From NCBI RefSeq assembly GCF_902706195.1, contig NZ_CACSJO010000033.1, forward strand, positions 1-39,326: DNA of 39,326 nt, written 5' to 3'. The translations under genes were made by a program, and so were the position numbers. Positions 1 to 7,145 of the stretch are shown here, in pieces. The notes below the pieces were generated by a model. The model had not been told where the DNA came from. It did not search any database and saw nothing but the letters and a program-made list of their open reading frames with translations. The stretch's first letter is position 1; each line of letters starts with the position of its first letter. This DNA comes from Novosphingobium sp. 18050. Its GTDB lineage: Bacteria; Pseudomonadota; Alphaproteobacteria; Sphingomonadales; Sphingomonadaceae.

Positions 1-238
1 GATCAGATGCCAGTCCGAGTGGCGGTGAAGGCGTAGCCGAGCCGCCCTCGATACTTAGTAATTGGAAACAAACTCAATGACTTGTTTCCTATCGAGCTTC
101 GTGAGAATCCTGTCTCATCAGGGTAAACGACCACTGGACGTCACAGGCCCCCACGAGATCACGTCGCAATGACATGATATTGAATTACGGGACGCCTTCG
201 ATCTCCACGTCTTAGATTCCAATGCGACAGGAGACAGC
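1..238. other. Gene-free leader with small inverted repeat
   Basis: No coding sequence is convincing here; the minus-strand frames are shadows of the recombinase. At 64-71 and 82-89 there is an 8-bp inverted repeat (GGAAACAA / TTGTTTCC) with a 10-nt loop. It could be a protein-binding site or part of a recombination site for the adjacent serine recombinase, but nothing proves that. Two GANTC sites (the CcrM methylation target) occur at 105-109 and 215-219; the second is 20 nt upstream of the recombinase start. Confidence 0.3.
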
Positions 239-781
239 ATGCTGGTAGGATATGGCAGGGTAAGCTCGCAGGGCCAGAGCCTCGACATCCAGAATAAGGC
301 ATTGGCCGCAGCTGGGTGCGACAAGGTGTTCACCGAGAAGATGTCGGGCCGCTCCACCATCGACCGCGAGCAACTCGCCATGGCCATCGACTTCGTCCGT
401 GAAGGCGACACCCTCGTCGTCACTCGCCTCGACCGTCTGGCTCGAAGCGTCGGCGACCTCCACCGCATCATCGAAGCCTTGACCGCGAAGGGCGTGGAGT
501 TCCGCTGCCTCGCGCAACAGGGGGTCAACACCGATAGCTCCAGCGGTCGGCTTATGCTCTCCGTGCTCGGTGCAGTGGCGATGTTTGAAAACGATCTGCG
601 CCTCGAACGCCAGCGCGAAGGCATCGAGAAGGCCAAGCTCGCGGGCAAGTACCGGGGACGCAAGCCAACCATCAACCCCGACCGGGTCAAGGAGCTTCGC
701 CAGAACGGCATGGGACCAGCAGCCATCGCGCGGGAACTCCACATCGCTCGGGCCTCGGTCTACCGCGCGCTCGCGGCCTGA
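239..781 (+). CDS. Serine recombinase (Tn3 resolvase / DNA invertase family)
   Basis: This 180-aa protein is a small serine site-specific recombinase, which cuts and rejoins DNA through a phosphoserine link. The N-terminal catalytic domain (about 1-125) has the GYGRVS motif with R7 and the nucleophile S9. R66 and R69 lie in the TRLDRLAR segment and E117 begins helix E. A short linker leads to a C-terminal helix-turn-helix (about 141-180) of the type that binds the recombination site. Length is normal for resolvases and Hin-type invertases, and the catalytic residues look intact. The ATG is preceded by AGGAGA at 229-234. Sequence alone does not say whether it resolves or inverts. It lies just outside a 117-bp inverted repeat, so a role in inversion is possible, but the tyrosine recombinase at 3070 is the more natural candidate for that repeat. 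Confidence 0.93.
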   Translation: MLVGYGRVSSQGQSLDIQNKALAAAGCDKVFTEKMSGRSTIDREQLAMAIDFVREGDTLVVTRLDRLARSVGDLHRIIEALTAKGVEFRCLAQQGVNTDSSSGRLMLSVLGAVAMFENDLRLERQREGIEKAKLAGKYRGRKPTINPDRVKELRQNGMGPAAIARELHIARASVYRALAA

Positions 782-822
782 TCACGACATCGCGATGTTT
801 GGCGATACCCGTGAAATTGAAA

Positions 823-999
823 TCACGCTGCCGGATCGACGGCTGGTTCGAGCGCGTAGAGCCATGTGCGGAACTCGGCGAGGTTCATCGCCCCCGACAT
901 CGGCCCCGCCGCCGCAGCCCTGATCCGCTCGATCACCTCCATAGGAACTTCGCCGCCGTCACAGAATGGGCACGAGCAGACGTCATCACAGGCCGACAT
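823..999 (-). CDS. Small cysteine-rich hypothetical protein (possible zinc ribbon)
   Basis: A 58-aa reading frame begins MSACDDVCSCPFCDGGEV. The cysteines near the N-terminus (C4, C8, C10, C13) give closely spaced CxC and CxxC pairs that could bind zinc. A TTG six bases upstream (1005) overlaps the stop codon of the preceding small gene (TTGA), so translational coupling is plausible and the true start may be that TTG. I do not recognise the family. Proteins of this size and style are common in prophages and integrative elements, which fits the neighbouring recombinases. The case rests on the cysteine pattern and the gene overlap, not on homology. Confidence 0.4.
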   Translation of the reverse strand: MSACDDVCSCPFCDGGEVPMEVIERIRAAAAGPMSGAMNLAEFRTWLYALEPAVDPAA

Positions 1000-1001
1000 C
1001 G

Positions 1002-1175
1002 TCAATGCAGCGTCCGCCCCGCCCCAGCGGCATCAATACAAGAACGACAGATCACCTCGATCACCTCATCACCCCGGATCGTGATCCGGCCATCATTGAA
1101 GGCATCTCGGCACCGATCACAATCTCGCTCGGCTGCCGATATGATCAACGATACGTCGATGTCCTCGCTACCCAT
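1002..1175 (-). CDS. Small CxxC...CxxC hypothetical protein (possible zinc ribbon)
   Basis: This is a 57-aa reading frame. Its central part has CDRC at residues 19-22 and CRSC at 43-46, separated by 20 residues rich in beta-type sequence, the usual layout of a treble-clef or zinc-ribbon fold. The ATG at 1175 is preceded by GGAGG (complement of 1180-1184) four bases away, which supports this start over the longer open frame that reaches 1352. Its stop overlaps the possible TTG start of the next small gene, so the two probably form a two-gene unit. The family is not recognised. Zinc ribbons in mobile elements often bind nucleic acid or partner proteins, but no role can be assigned. Confidence 0.5.
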   Translation of the reverse strand: MGSEDIDVSLIISAAERDCDRCRDAFNDGRITIRGDEVIEVICRSCIDAAGAGRTLH

Positions 1176-1431
1176 GCGTCCTCCGGATCGTGGCAGCCCA
1201 TCATCGCTACCCAGCCTGTTCGTCGCAACGATCAACCTCGACCGAGGCTGCAACAGCGCCCGGCATTGCGCTGGGCATCCTGCCCGCCAACGATCACCCA
1301 GTCGATGCCTTCGTCCTTCAACCTCAACATGGAGACCTGCGCATGCGCCCAAGCCCTGAAACGCCGCAAAAAGAGGCCGAAATCGACGAACGGGACGCCG
1401 ACCTCGCCAACGCTGAAAACCCGGCCCGCCG

Positions 1432-1548
1432 GAACCCAGCAGGGCTCACCATCACAAAAGATGGCGTTGAAATCGTTGGAAAACCGCCACAAGATCGGTC
1501 CCGACAGTCGCCCGTCTACGGTCGTGGTCTACAGTCAGCGGCCTCCGT
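1432..1548 (+). repeat. 117-bp inverted repeat, left arm, with 20-nt tRNA-Lys 3' end
   Basis: This block is the perfect reverse complement of 4571-4687. Its first 20 nt (1432-1451) reproduce the 3' end of tRNA-Lys including CCA. To the left of 1432 the sequence no longer matches the tRNA, so this is an att-like fragment and not a second tRNA gene. It also contains two copies of a GTCTACNGT motif (1514-1522 and 1527-1535). An ordinary integrated island has direct att repeats; these are inverted. Confidence 0.95.
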
Positions 1549-1589
1549 ACGGGAATTAAGTCCCGGAAGGTAAGTAAAATCTCGCCACC

Positions 1590-2903
1590 TCAAAGGCCGC
1601 TATCTTGAATAGGCCTTAAACCTAACAGATGCGCCTTACCAATTACGGCATTGCGACTGACCCCGCCGAGAGCATCTGCTATCTCGCTTGCCGACCGGCC
1701 ACTATCCCAGAGAGTTTTTAATTCTTTTATCTTTTTGTCCGTCCAATATCCCAAAGCATCATCAGGCAAAACCAGTTCGACCTGATCAATTACGGACATA
1801 TCACTCCTTTCCTCCAGATAAGGCTCATTAATATGCACAAATATCGGAGGCATCACCGCATCACTATGCTCCACACCTTCAAGGACAGCATTCTTCGTAT
1901 CTTTGTCGATTTGAGAAAATCCTCGCCACTCTACGGCGAAGCTTGCAAATCTCCTATCGGGAACTCTGACCCGCAAGTGACTGCCATCGTTGCGCACTAG
2001 TATCGTGCGCCCAGACATATTGGAATTACCGCTCGCGGAGAAGATTTCCACCACACCAAATTCTGCAAGCAATTCTTCAAATGAACCAGAGAATTCCGAA
2101 ATATCAAATTCAGGATTAAAAACTCTCATCGATAACAAAAAGTCAGCTAAGCGCCTATAACGCAATACGCTTCGCGCAATATCACGCCCAGAGCCCGCAC
2201 CAATTGATTGTAATACGACAGCTTTCAAGTCTTGGATTTGCTCAATCATGGCATCTGCCCGCCTAGTTTCAGCAGATTTATCTCTTTCTTCGCGCAACAG
2301 CCTTTGGAACGTCATAGACCACTGCTTGACTAGATGCCCCTCAATGTCAGAAAATGCAGAATAAGGCGTTATGGCGTTATTTGAGAATCTATGACTTATG
2401 AACGTTATAAATTCAAAAATATACTTTGCCGTATTAGCTTTTTCGATAGACGGGTAAATAATTTCATTAGAGAATGGCTTATCTTTGTTCTTTATATATA
2501 AATGATGATCTGAATGAACCTTCGAATCAACAAATGCGAAAAGCGGAACATCCGATTCGATTGCTTTCATGATTTCGACTTGCGTGACTGAGAGCTTGTG
2601 CTTCTCCGTAATCAAATCTGTTTTGCTGGATGCTTTGGAAACTTCTTCAAGATCAAGATCGGACAGGGCTTCAGGAGTTGCAGTTCCACCAAACCGCGAC
2701 CCAATGAGCAAAACAACCATGTCTGCATTGGATATCTCTTTGATACAGCTTGTATGTGTGTGCATTCTATGATCGAATAACACGTCAGAATATTCGCTCA
2801 TCACGGGTTCATACCCCATGCGTTCCAGAAGAGTTCGCACTTGAGCCCTCTGCGCTCCCAGATCGACGCACGTCGACGAAACAAAAATTTTTAACCCGGC
2901 CAC
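1590..2903 (-). CDS. DUF4062 protein with C-terminal GcrA-type DNA-binding domain
   Basis: This 437-aa protein starts with a DUF4062 domain: KIFVSST at residues 5-11, then an alternating beta/alpha region with DMVVLLIGSRFGG at about 61-73. DUF4062 is a family I recall as TIR-like in predicted fold and often found in multidomain, defence-like proteins. The middle (about 130-380) is not recognised. The C-terminus (about 386-431) closely resembles the N-terminal DNA-binding domain of the alphaproteobacterial cell-cycle regulator GcrA: YWTDKKIKELKTLW, then SASEIADALGG and SRNAVIGKAHLLGL. GcrA recognises CcrM-methylated GANTC. The sigma-70-interacting part of GcrA is absent. The start is GTG, with GGGGAG six bases upstream. 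The gene is far more AT-rich than its neighbours, which suggests acquisition from elsewhere. It lies downstream of the integrase, inside the inverted repeat. The role is unknown; a methylation-guided effector or regulator is inference. Confidence 0.85.
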   Translation of the reverse strand: MAGLKIFVSSTCVDLGAQRAQVRTLLERMGYEPVMSEYSDVLFDHRMHTHTSCIKEISNADMVVLLIGSRFGGTATPEALSDLDLEEVSKASSKTDLITEKHKLSVTQVEIMKAIESDVPLFAFVDSKVHSDHHLYIKNKDKPFSNEIIYPSIEKANTAKYIFEFITFISHRFSNNAITPYSAFSDIEGHLVKQWSMTFQRLLREERDKSAETRRADAMIEQIQDLKAVVLQSIGAGSGRDIARSVLRYRRLADFLLSMRVFNPEFDISEFSGSFEELLAEFGVVEIFSASGNSNMSGRTILVRNDGSHLRVRVPDRRFASFAVEWRGFSQIDKDTKNAVLEGVEHSDAVMPPIFVHINEPYLEERSDMSVIDQVELVLPDDALGYWTDKKIKELKTLWDSGRSASEIADALGGVSRNAVIGKAHLLGLRPIQDSGL

Positions 2904-3069
2904 GTTTTGCTCCCCAACGCATTTGGCTCACAATCTAATACCATGGATATCTTTTGCAAATGCGGTCGATGACCGAAAAGCTGGCGGTCGGTGATCCGCC
3001 CTCACCAAGCTTTCCGTAACCAGAAAAAGTGCGAGCCGGGACGTAACGAAATCGGCGGCCCCGATATCT

Positions 3070-4449
3070 TTACGCGCGCTTGCTTGCAGTCTTACAAAGA
3101 CGGAGGAGAGCAGGAACATCGTCAAAATCTATCCGCGAAACTTGATCGCGGAGAAATCGGGGTTGATATCCCCGCCCATAATGGTCGGATACATCAAGAC
3201 CCATCTTTGAGCCGCTGCCCCAGCCTCCAAGCGCCATTGCTACCTCTCGGTCGACACCCGCTTGCCGTAGTGCATCGCGATAATTATGCCGAAAAGAATG
3301 AAAACTGGTCCGAGGTTTTACTGCGTTTTCTTTACCAAGGAACTGAATGAACCACTTGCTGAACGCCGTAGACCGCGCCCCATATGCGCCGGGATTTATG
3401 TCTTCAAAAAGCTTTTTACGCGCAGATATTTGTGCTTGAAGCACAAAATCCATCAGCCCAAGTCCAATCAGGTGAGGATGAACTGGAACAATTCTTTGGC
3501 TATTTTCCGTCTTCAGCCGCTTGTCTTTACTACCATTCAGAGAATCGGTAGTGACAATGATGCATTCGACGCCGTCAATCTCCCGTATATCGGTCGTGTC
3601 TAGCTGACAGATTTCATTTAACCGTAATCCTTGCCAAAGCCCTATCAGCGGCACCCAAAAACGTGTGCCTTTCGGCCTTTCAGTTCCTCGTTTCCCATAA
3701 CCCTCACAATCGTTCACGCAGCCGACGTAGAGGGGCGCTGAAAAAATGGCCTCAAGCTGCGCATTGTCAAATGGAAAGCGCTTATCACGTGGGCCTACGG
3801 GGTCGGCGACCCTCAATCCTTTCAGATAATTCTTGCCCAAGAACTCTTCGCGCACAGCCCAATTGAGAACCACGCATAGCTTATTCAAATATGTGTTGAT
3901 ATTTGCCGCACTAATCAGGTTCGTCAGCCCTTCTAAGCGCGCCTTTTCTGATGCTTGCTTCGCTGACAAATCTGGAAAAGCCCGAGACGCGCCCTTCGGC
4001 AAAAATCTGAGCGCTTCTAGGAATTCCCGACATAATGCCCGGTTCACCTCAACCATCGGCGTGGCTGATCCGATTATTGAGACCGCCAATCGTTGGGTTG
4101 TCTGATAAGCCAGCCGGGTTCGGGGGGCCCAGTCCTGCGTCGGATCGGACATGAACCGCTCATAGACCTCACCGAACGTGAGCCCGATTGGTATGTCGCT
4201 ATTATCGGATGCATGCCTGAACTCCGCGCTTTTGACGGAGCCCTGCGATTGGTGCTTGGTATTGCTGTTAGCGAGCGACAACAAAGCGCTATCGACCGGC
4301 TTCCCCAGCGAACTACGAGCGATCTCGAATTCAGATTCGATTTTCGCCAGCACACCAAACACCCTGCGCCTTGCCATTCTGAAACTATCTGTTTTCAGCG
4401 ATACCCAAATTTCGCCCTTCCCAACGAGCGGTTTCACATCGGCGGGCAC
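3070..4449 (-). CDS. Tyrosine recombinase (phage-type integrase)
   Basis: This site-specific integrase probably targets the adjacent tRNA-Lys. Numbered from the GTG at 4449, the C-terminal catalytic domain carries R276 (GLWQGLRLNEI), the HxxR box H384/R387 (HSFRHNYR), W410 (LGGW) and the nucleophile Y424 (DHYGRGY). All are present, so it should be active. The SAM-like core-binding domain is about 90-200. The N-terminal arm-binding segment typical of the family (RKRGIYHIRRHVPADVK) is also encoded, but it begins upstream of the GTG, in a frame that stays open to beyond 4571 without an ATG, GTG or TTG. The annotated start therefore probably truncates the real protein, or a non-canonical start or frameshift is used. 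Codon use and base composition are less GC-rich than the core genes. The gene reads away from the tRNA, as in many tRNA-borne islands. Confidence 0.92.
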   Translation of the reverse strand: MPADVKPLVGKGEIWVSLKTDSFRMARRRVFGVLAKIESEFEIARSSLGKPVDSALLSLANSNTKHQSQGSVKSAEFRHASDNSDIPIGLTFGEVYERFMSDPTQDWAPRTRLAYQTTQRLAVSIIGSATPMVEVNRALCREFLEALRFLPKGASRAFPDLSAKQASEKARLEGLTNLISAANINTYLNKLCVVLNWAVREEFLGKNYLKGLRVADPVGPRDKRFPFDNAQLEAIFSAPLYVGCVNDCEGYGKRGTERPKGTRFWVPLIGLWQGLRLNEICQLDTTDIREIDGVECIIVTTDSLNGSKDKRLKTENSQRIVPVHPHLIGLGLMDFVLQAQISARKKLFEDINPGAYGARSTAFSKWFIQFLGKENAVKPRTSFHSFRHNYRDALRQAGVDREVAMALGGWGSGSKMGLDVSDHYGRGYQPRFLRDQVSRIDFDDVPALLRLCKTASKRA

Positions 4450-4502
4450 ATGCCTTCGTATATGATAGATGCCGCGTTTCCGGACGAGACTGAGGCCTGC
4501 TA

Positions 4503-4605
4503 ACCGTAGACCATTACCGTAGACACGAGCATGATGGCTTTCATAACAATTCCAATGGCTTGCGTCTGTAACGGAGGCCGCTGACTGTAGACCACGACCG
4601 TAGAC
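4503..4605. promoter_or_regulatory. Probable integrase arm-type binding repeats
   Basis: Four copies of a 9-mer, ACCGTAGAC or ACTGTAGAC, lie between the integrase and the tRNA at 4503-4511, 4516-4524, 4584-4592 and 4597-4605. They form two pairs, and within each pair the copies are exactly 13 bp apart. Evenly spaced short direct repeats beside a tyrosine recombinase gene and its att site are typical of arm-type sites bound by the integrase N-terminal domain. The second pair lies inside the inverted repeat and so recurs, inverted, at 1514-1535. Confidence 0.6.
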
Positions 4606-4687
4606 GGGCGACTGTCGGGACCGATCTTGTGGCGGTTTTCCAACGATTTCAACGCCATCTTTTGTGATGGTGAGCCCTGCTGGGTTC
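4571..4687 (-). repeat. 117-bp inverted repeat, right arm (att site overlapping tRNA-Lys)
   Basis: This is the perfect reverse complement of 1432-1548. It comprises the last 20 nt of the intact tRNA-Lys gene (4668-4687) and 97 bp running toward the integrase. The repeat ends abruptly at 4571: beyond it the integrase-side sequence and the sequence beyond 1548 are unrelated. The tRNA end is the usual integration target of tyrosine recombinases, so this arm is the likely attL. Confidence 0.95.
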
Positions 4688-4743
4688 GAACCAGCGACCT
4701 ACTGATTAAAAGTCAGTTGCTCTACCGACTGAGCTAAGGGCCC
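4668..4743 (-). tRNA. tRNA-Lys (anticodon UUU)
   Basis: Read on the minus strand, 76 nt fold into a full cloverleaf: acceptor GGGCCCT with AGGGCTC (one G-U pair), D arm GCTC/GAGC, anticodon stem ACTGA/TCAGT around loop CTTTTAA with anticodon TTT, variable loop AGGTC, T arm GCTGG/CCAGC with loop TTCGAAC, then discriminator A and encoded CCA. The 3' 20 nt are shared with the inverted repeat, so the gene remains intact after element insertion. Confidence 0.97.
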
Positions 4744-4771
4744 CGATGCCGCGTAGCGGCCTTGGTGGGGG

Positions 4772-5281
4772 TCACCTAGGGGCAGCGCGGGGCTTGGTCA
4801 AGCGGGCACGCAATTGTCGGACACTAAGTCCTGTCAGGGGATCGCGCCAGCGGCCCGCGATTGTCGCCGCAGGGTCGAGGACAAAGCGGCGTGTTCGGAA
4901 GGATGGGTGCGGAATCACGAGGTCGCCCTCTTCCTCGCCGCCGGTATAGGCGCCGCCGTTCCACAGCACGATATCGAGGTCAAGCACGCGGGCCCCCCAG
5001 GCGCTGCCTGTGCGGCGGCGCCCGAAGCGGTGTTCGATCTTGTGGAGCTTGCGCAGCATCTCGTCCGGGTCCCGCTTCGACCGAACCAGCGCGACGGCGT
5101 TGGCATAGCGGCGGCGCGAGGGCCCTAGCGGGGGCGTCTCGATCACGCGGGAGGCGGCCAGCACGTCCAGCTTGCCGTGATCCAGCGCCTCCAGCGCGGC
5201 AGCCAGCACCCTGCGCGGGGAGCCGTGGCGGGGGTGGCGCATGTTCGAGCCGAGCGCGACGAGGTAGCGGTGCCTGGCCAC
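4772..5281 (-). CDS. folK: 2-amino-4-hydroxy-6-hydroxymethyldihydropteridine diphosphokinase
   Basis: FolK transfers pyrophosphate from ATP to 6-hydroxymethyl-dihydropterin in cytosolic folate synthesis. The protein from the GTG at 5281 is 169 aa, normal for the family. Family motifs are in order: YLVALGSNM near the N-terminus, SRVIETPPLGP, the catalytic segment FGRRRTGSAWGARVLDLDIVLW (partly shown by RVLDLDIV) and IPHPSFRTRRFVLDP. The longer open frame upstream is only the antisense-free overlap with the previous gene and lacks homology. The GTG lies five bases after the stop of aguB, so the two are cotranscribed. Downstream is the tRNA-Lys gene. Confidence 0.93.
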   Translation of the reverse strand: MARHRYLVALGSNMRHPRHGSPRRVLAAALEALDHGKLDVLAASRVIETPPLGPSRRRYANAVALVRSKRDPDEMLRKLHKIEHRFGRRRTGSAWGARVLDLDIVLWNGGAYTGGEEEGDLVIPHPSFRTRRFVLDPAATIAGRWRDPLTGLSVRQLRARLTKPRAAPR

Positions 5282-5286
5282 GCAGG

Positions 5287-6162
5287 TCAGATGTCCTGCG
5301 CGATGCGCGTGTAGAGCTGCGGGCGGCGGTCGCGGAAGAAGCCCATGCCGGCGCGGTGGGTGGCTGCGCGGGAAAGGTCCAGGGTAGCGACCAGAACCCC
5401 GGTTTCCTCTCGCCCGAATTCGGCGAGGTAATCGCCCCATTCGTCGGTGATGAAGGAGTGGCCGTAGAAGGCCTGCTCACTACCGCATTCGGTTTCGGCG
5501 CCAATGCGGTTGGCGGCGATCACCGGCATGCAGTTGGACACCGAATGCCCCACCATCGCCCGGCGCCACATGCGACTGGTGTCGAGGGTGGCGTCATAAG
5601 GCTCGGAGCCGATCGCGGTGGGGTAGAACAGCAGTTCGGCGCCCATCAGCGCCATCACGCGCGCACATTCGGGATACCACTGGTCCCAGCATACGCCCAC
5701 GCCGATGCGGGTTCCGAACAGGTCCCAGACCTTGAACCCGTCGTTGCCGGGGCGGAAGTAGTACTTTTCCTCATAGCCGGGACCGTCGGGAATGTGGCTC
5801 TTGCGGTAGGTGCCGACGATCTGGCCATCGGCGTCGATCATGGCGAGGGTGTTGTAGTAGTGATGGCCGTCCCGCTCGAAGAAGCTGGTCGGGATGGCCA
5901 CCTTCAGCTTTGCTGCCAGTGCCTGCATGGCGATCACCGAGGGGTGCTCGATGGTGGGGCGGGCGAGCGCGAACAGCGCCTCGTCCTCCACCTTGCAGAA
6001 GTAGGGGCCGGAGAACAGTTCAGGCGGCAGCACGATCTGCGCGCCCTTCCCCGCCGCTTCCTCGACCAGCGTGGAGACGGCGGCGATATTCTCGCCCTCA
6101 TCAGCGGAATTCAGCGCAAGCTGGAGCGCGGCGACGGTGATCTGACGTTCGGTGTTCGACAT
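5287..6162 (-). CDS. aguB: N-carbamoylputrescine amidase
   Basis: This nitrilase-superfamily hydrolase converts N-carbamoylputrescine to putrescine, CO2 and ammonia, the last step of the agmatine route to putrescine. The 291-aa length is typical of AguB. The catalytic triad is visible: E48 in VLPPELF, K121 in YRKSHIPDG and C158 in GVGVCWDQWYPE. The whole sequence reads like the AguB subgroup rather than other amidases (FSGPYFC, YYFRPGNDGF, TAIGSEP). No agmatine deiminase gene is present in the window, so the pathway must be completed elsewhere. It sits between a secreted methyltransferase-like gene (14-base gap) and folK (5-base gap), so probably one operon. Confidence 0.92.
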   Translation of the reverse strand: MSNTERQITVAALQLALNSADEGENIAAVSTLVEEAAGKGAQIVLPPELFSGPYFCKVEDEALFALARPTIEHPSVIAMQALAAKLKVAIPTSFFERDGHHYYNTLAMIDADGQIVGTYRKSHIPDGPGYEEKYYFRPGNDGFKVWDLFGTRIGVGVCWDQWYPECARVMALMGAELLFYPTAIGSEPYDATLDTSRMWRRAMVGHSVSNCMPVIAANRIGAETECGSEQAFYGHSFITDEWGDYLAEFGREETGVLVATLDLSRAATHRAGMGFFRDRRPQLYTRIAQDI

Positions 6163-6176
6163 GGCGGCGCGCCCTA

Positions 6177-7034
6177 TCAGTCCCGCTTGCGGAAAAGAAG
6201 GGTCATGCGGTCGCTCTCGCCGATCGCGAGGTACTTCGCCTTGTCCTGCTCCTTGAGCGCGAGCGTGGGCGGCAACGTCCAGACACCGCCGGGCCAGTTA
6301 GCGGTGTCCTTCGGATTGGCGCTGATCTCGGACTTGCCGGCAAGGTCGAAGCCGTTCGCTTCCATGAAGCGGATCACGTCGGCTTCGCGCAGATAGCCCT
6401 TCGAGCCGTCGGTGTATGAATAGGGCGCATCCGCCCTGGCGCGGTGCTGCTCGATACCGACGAGCCCGCCGGGCTTGAGCAGGGCGCGCATCGCCTTCAT
6501 CTCGCTGTCGGCGATGTTCCAGTTCAGCAGGTTGTGCAGCATGCGCGGCACGATGATGACGTCGAAGGTGCCCTTCTCACCCTCAGGCACGGCATCCAGC
6601 GTGTAAGCGGCGAAGTGCGAGGCATCCATGCCGGTGAACTTGGCGACGTCGGCCGGATAGGCGGCGGCGCTTTTGCGGATGCCGTCCTGCCGCTCGGGCT
6701 TGAAGGCGCCACTGGTCGGATCGAAGAACAGGCCGACCAGATGGCCCTGCTGGCCCAGATACAGGCCCAGAAAGCGCGAATACCATTCTCCGCCCGGCGC
6801 ATATTCGCCGACCTTCATCTGCGGGCCTACGCGGAAAAACGAGAGCGTTTCCACCGGGTGACGCGCTGCATCGCGGGCACGGTCGTCCTTGCGCAGCGGG
6901 TTGGCGGCGGCCAGTTCGAGCAGCGCCTCGCAGCCCTTGCACTGTTCGGTCGGCGCGGCCTTTTCCGCATTGGCCGCGAGCGGCACGGCGACGAGGCCGA
7001 GAAGCGAGGACAGAGTCAGCAGGGCGCGGCGCAT
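6177..7034 (-). CDS. Exported class I SAM-methyltransferase-like protein
   Basis: This 285-aa protein has a clear Sec signal peptide (MRRALLTLSSLLGLVAVPLAANA, cleavage after about residue 23) followed by a Rossmann-type methyltransferase fold. A diverged motif I (KVGEYAPGGEWYSRFLG), TFDVIIVPRMLHNL as motif IV and LLKPGGLVGIEQH as the post-IV strand match the family of predicted periplasmic methyltransferases (COG4798 style, from memory). A CKGC pair just after the signal peptide could form a disulfide or bind a metal. The ATG at 7034 has GGAGA five bases upstream and is preferred to the longer frame. SAM is not expected in the periplasm, so true activity is uncertain. It is the first gene of the unit with aguB and folK. 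Confidence 0.8.
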   Translation of the reverse strand: MRRALLTLSSLLGLVAVPLAANAEKAAPTEQCKGCEALLELAAANPLRKDDRARDAARHPVETLSFFRVGPQMKVGEYAPGGEWYSRFLGLYLGQQGHLVGLFFDPTSGAFKPERQDGIRKSAAAYPADVAKFTGMDASHFAAYTLDAVPEGEKGTFDVIIVPRMLHNLLNWNIADSEMKAMRALLKPGGLVGIEQHRARADAPYSYTDGSKGYLREADVIRFMEANGFDLAGKSEISANPKDTANWPGGVWTLPPTLALKEQDKAKYLAIGESDRMTLLFRKRD

Positions 7035-7145
7035 GGGGCTCTCCATTTGTGGTCGGCGCGAGACTAGCCACACTCCGGGCAATGACAAGCGGGGCACGCA
7101 TAGCTATCTAACGGCAAAGTGCTTCGACTTGAGGACAGATTAGAG

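Noticed and set aside
1232..1492. 86-aa minus-strand frame overlapping the left att repeat
   Set aside because: Starts at a weak codon inside the repeat with no ribosome site and no recognised domain; a 32-aa internal frame from an ATG is also unsupported.
4500..4658. 52-aa minus-strand frame just after tRNA-Lys
   Set aside because: It lies within the att region and has no recognised family. I kept it only as a possible partner in a -1 frameshift with the integrase.
1..4743. GANTC sites as evidence that the DUF4062-GcrA protein controls the recombinase
   Set aside because: A 4-base target with one free position is expected every few hundred bases; the two sites near the recombinase are not enough.
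4861..6396. 511-aa plus-strand open frame
   Set aside because: It is antisense to folK and aguB, both of which have clear motifs; its composition is Arg/Gly/Ala rich and typical of GC-rich shadow frames.
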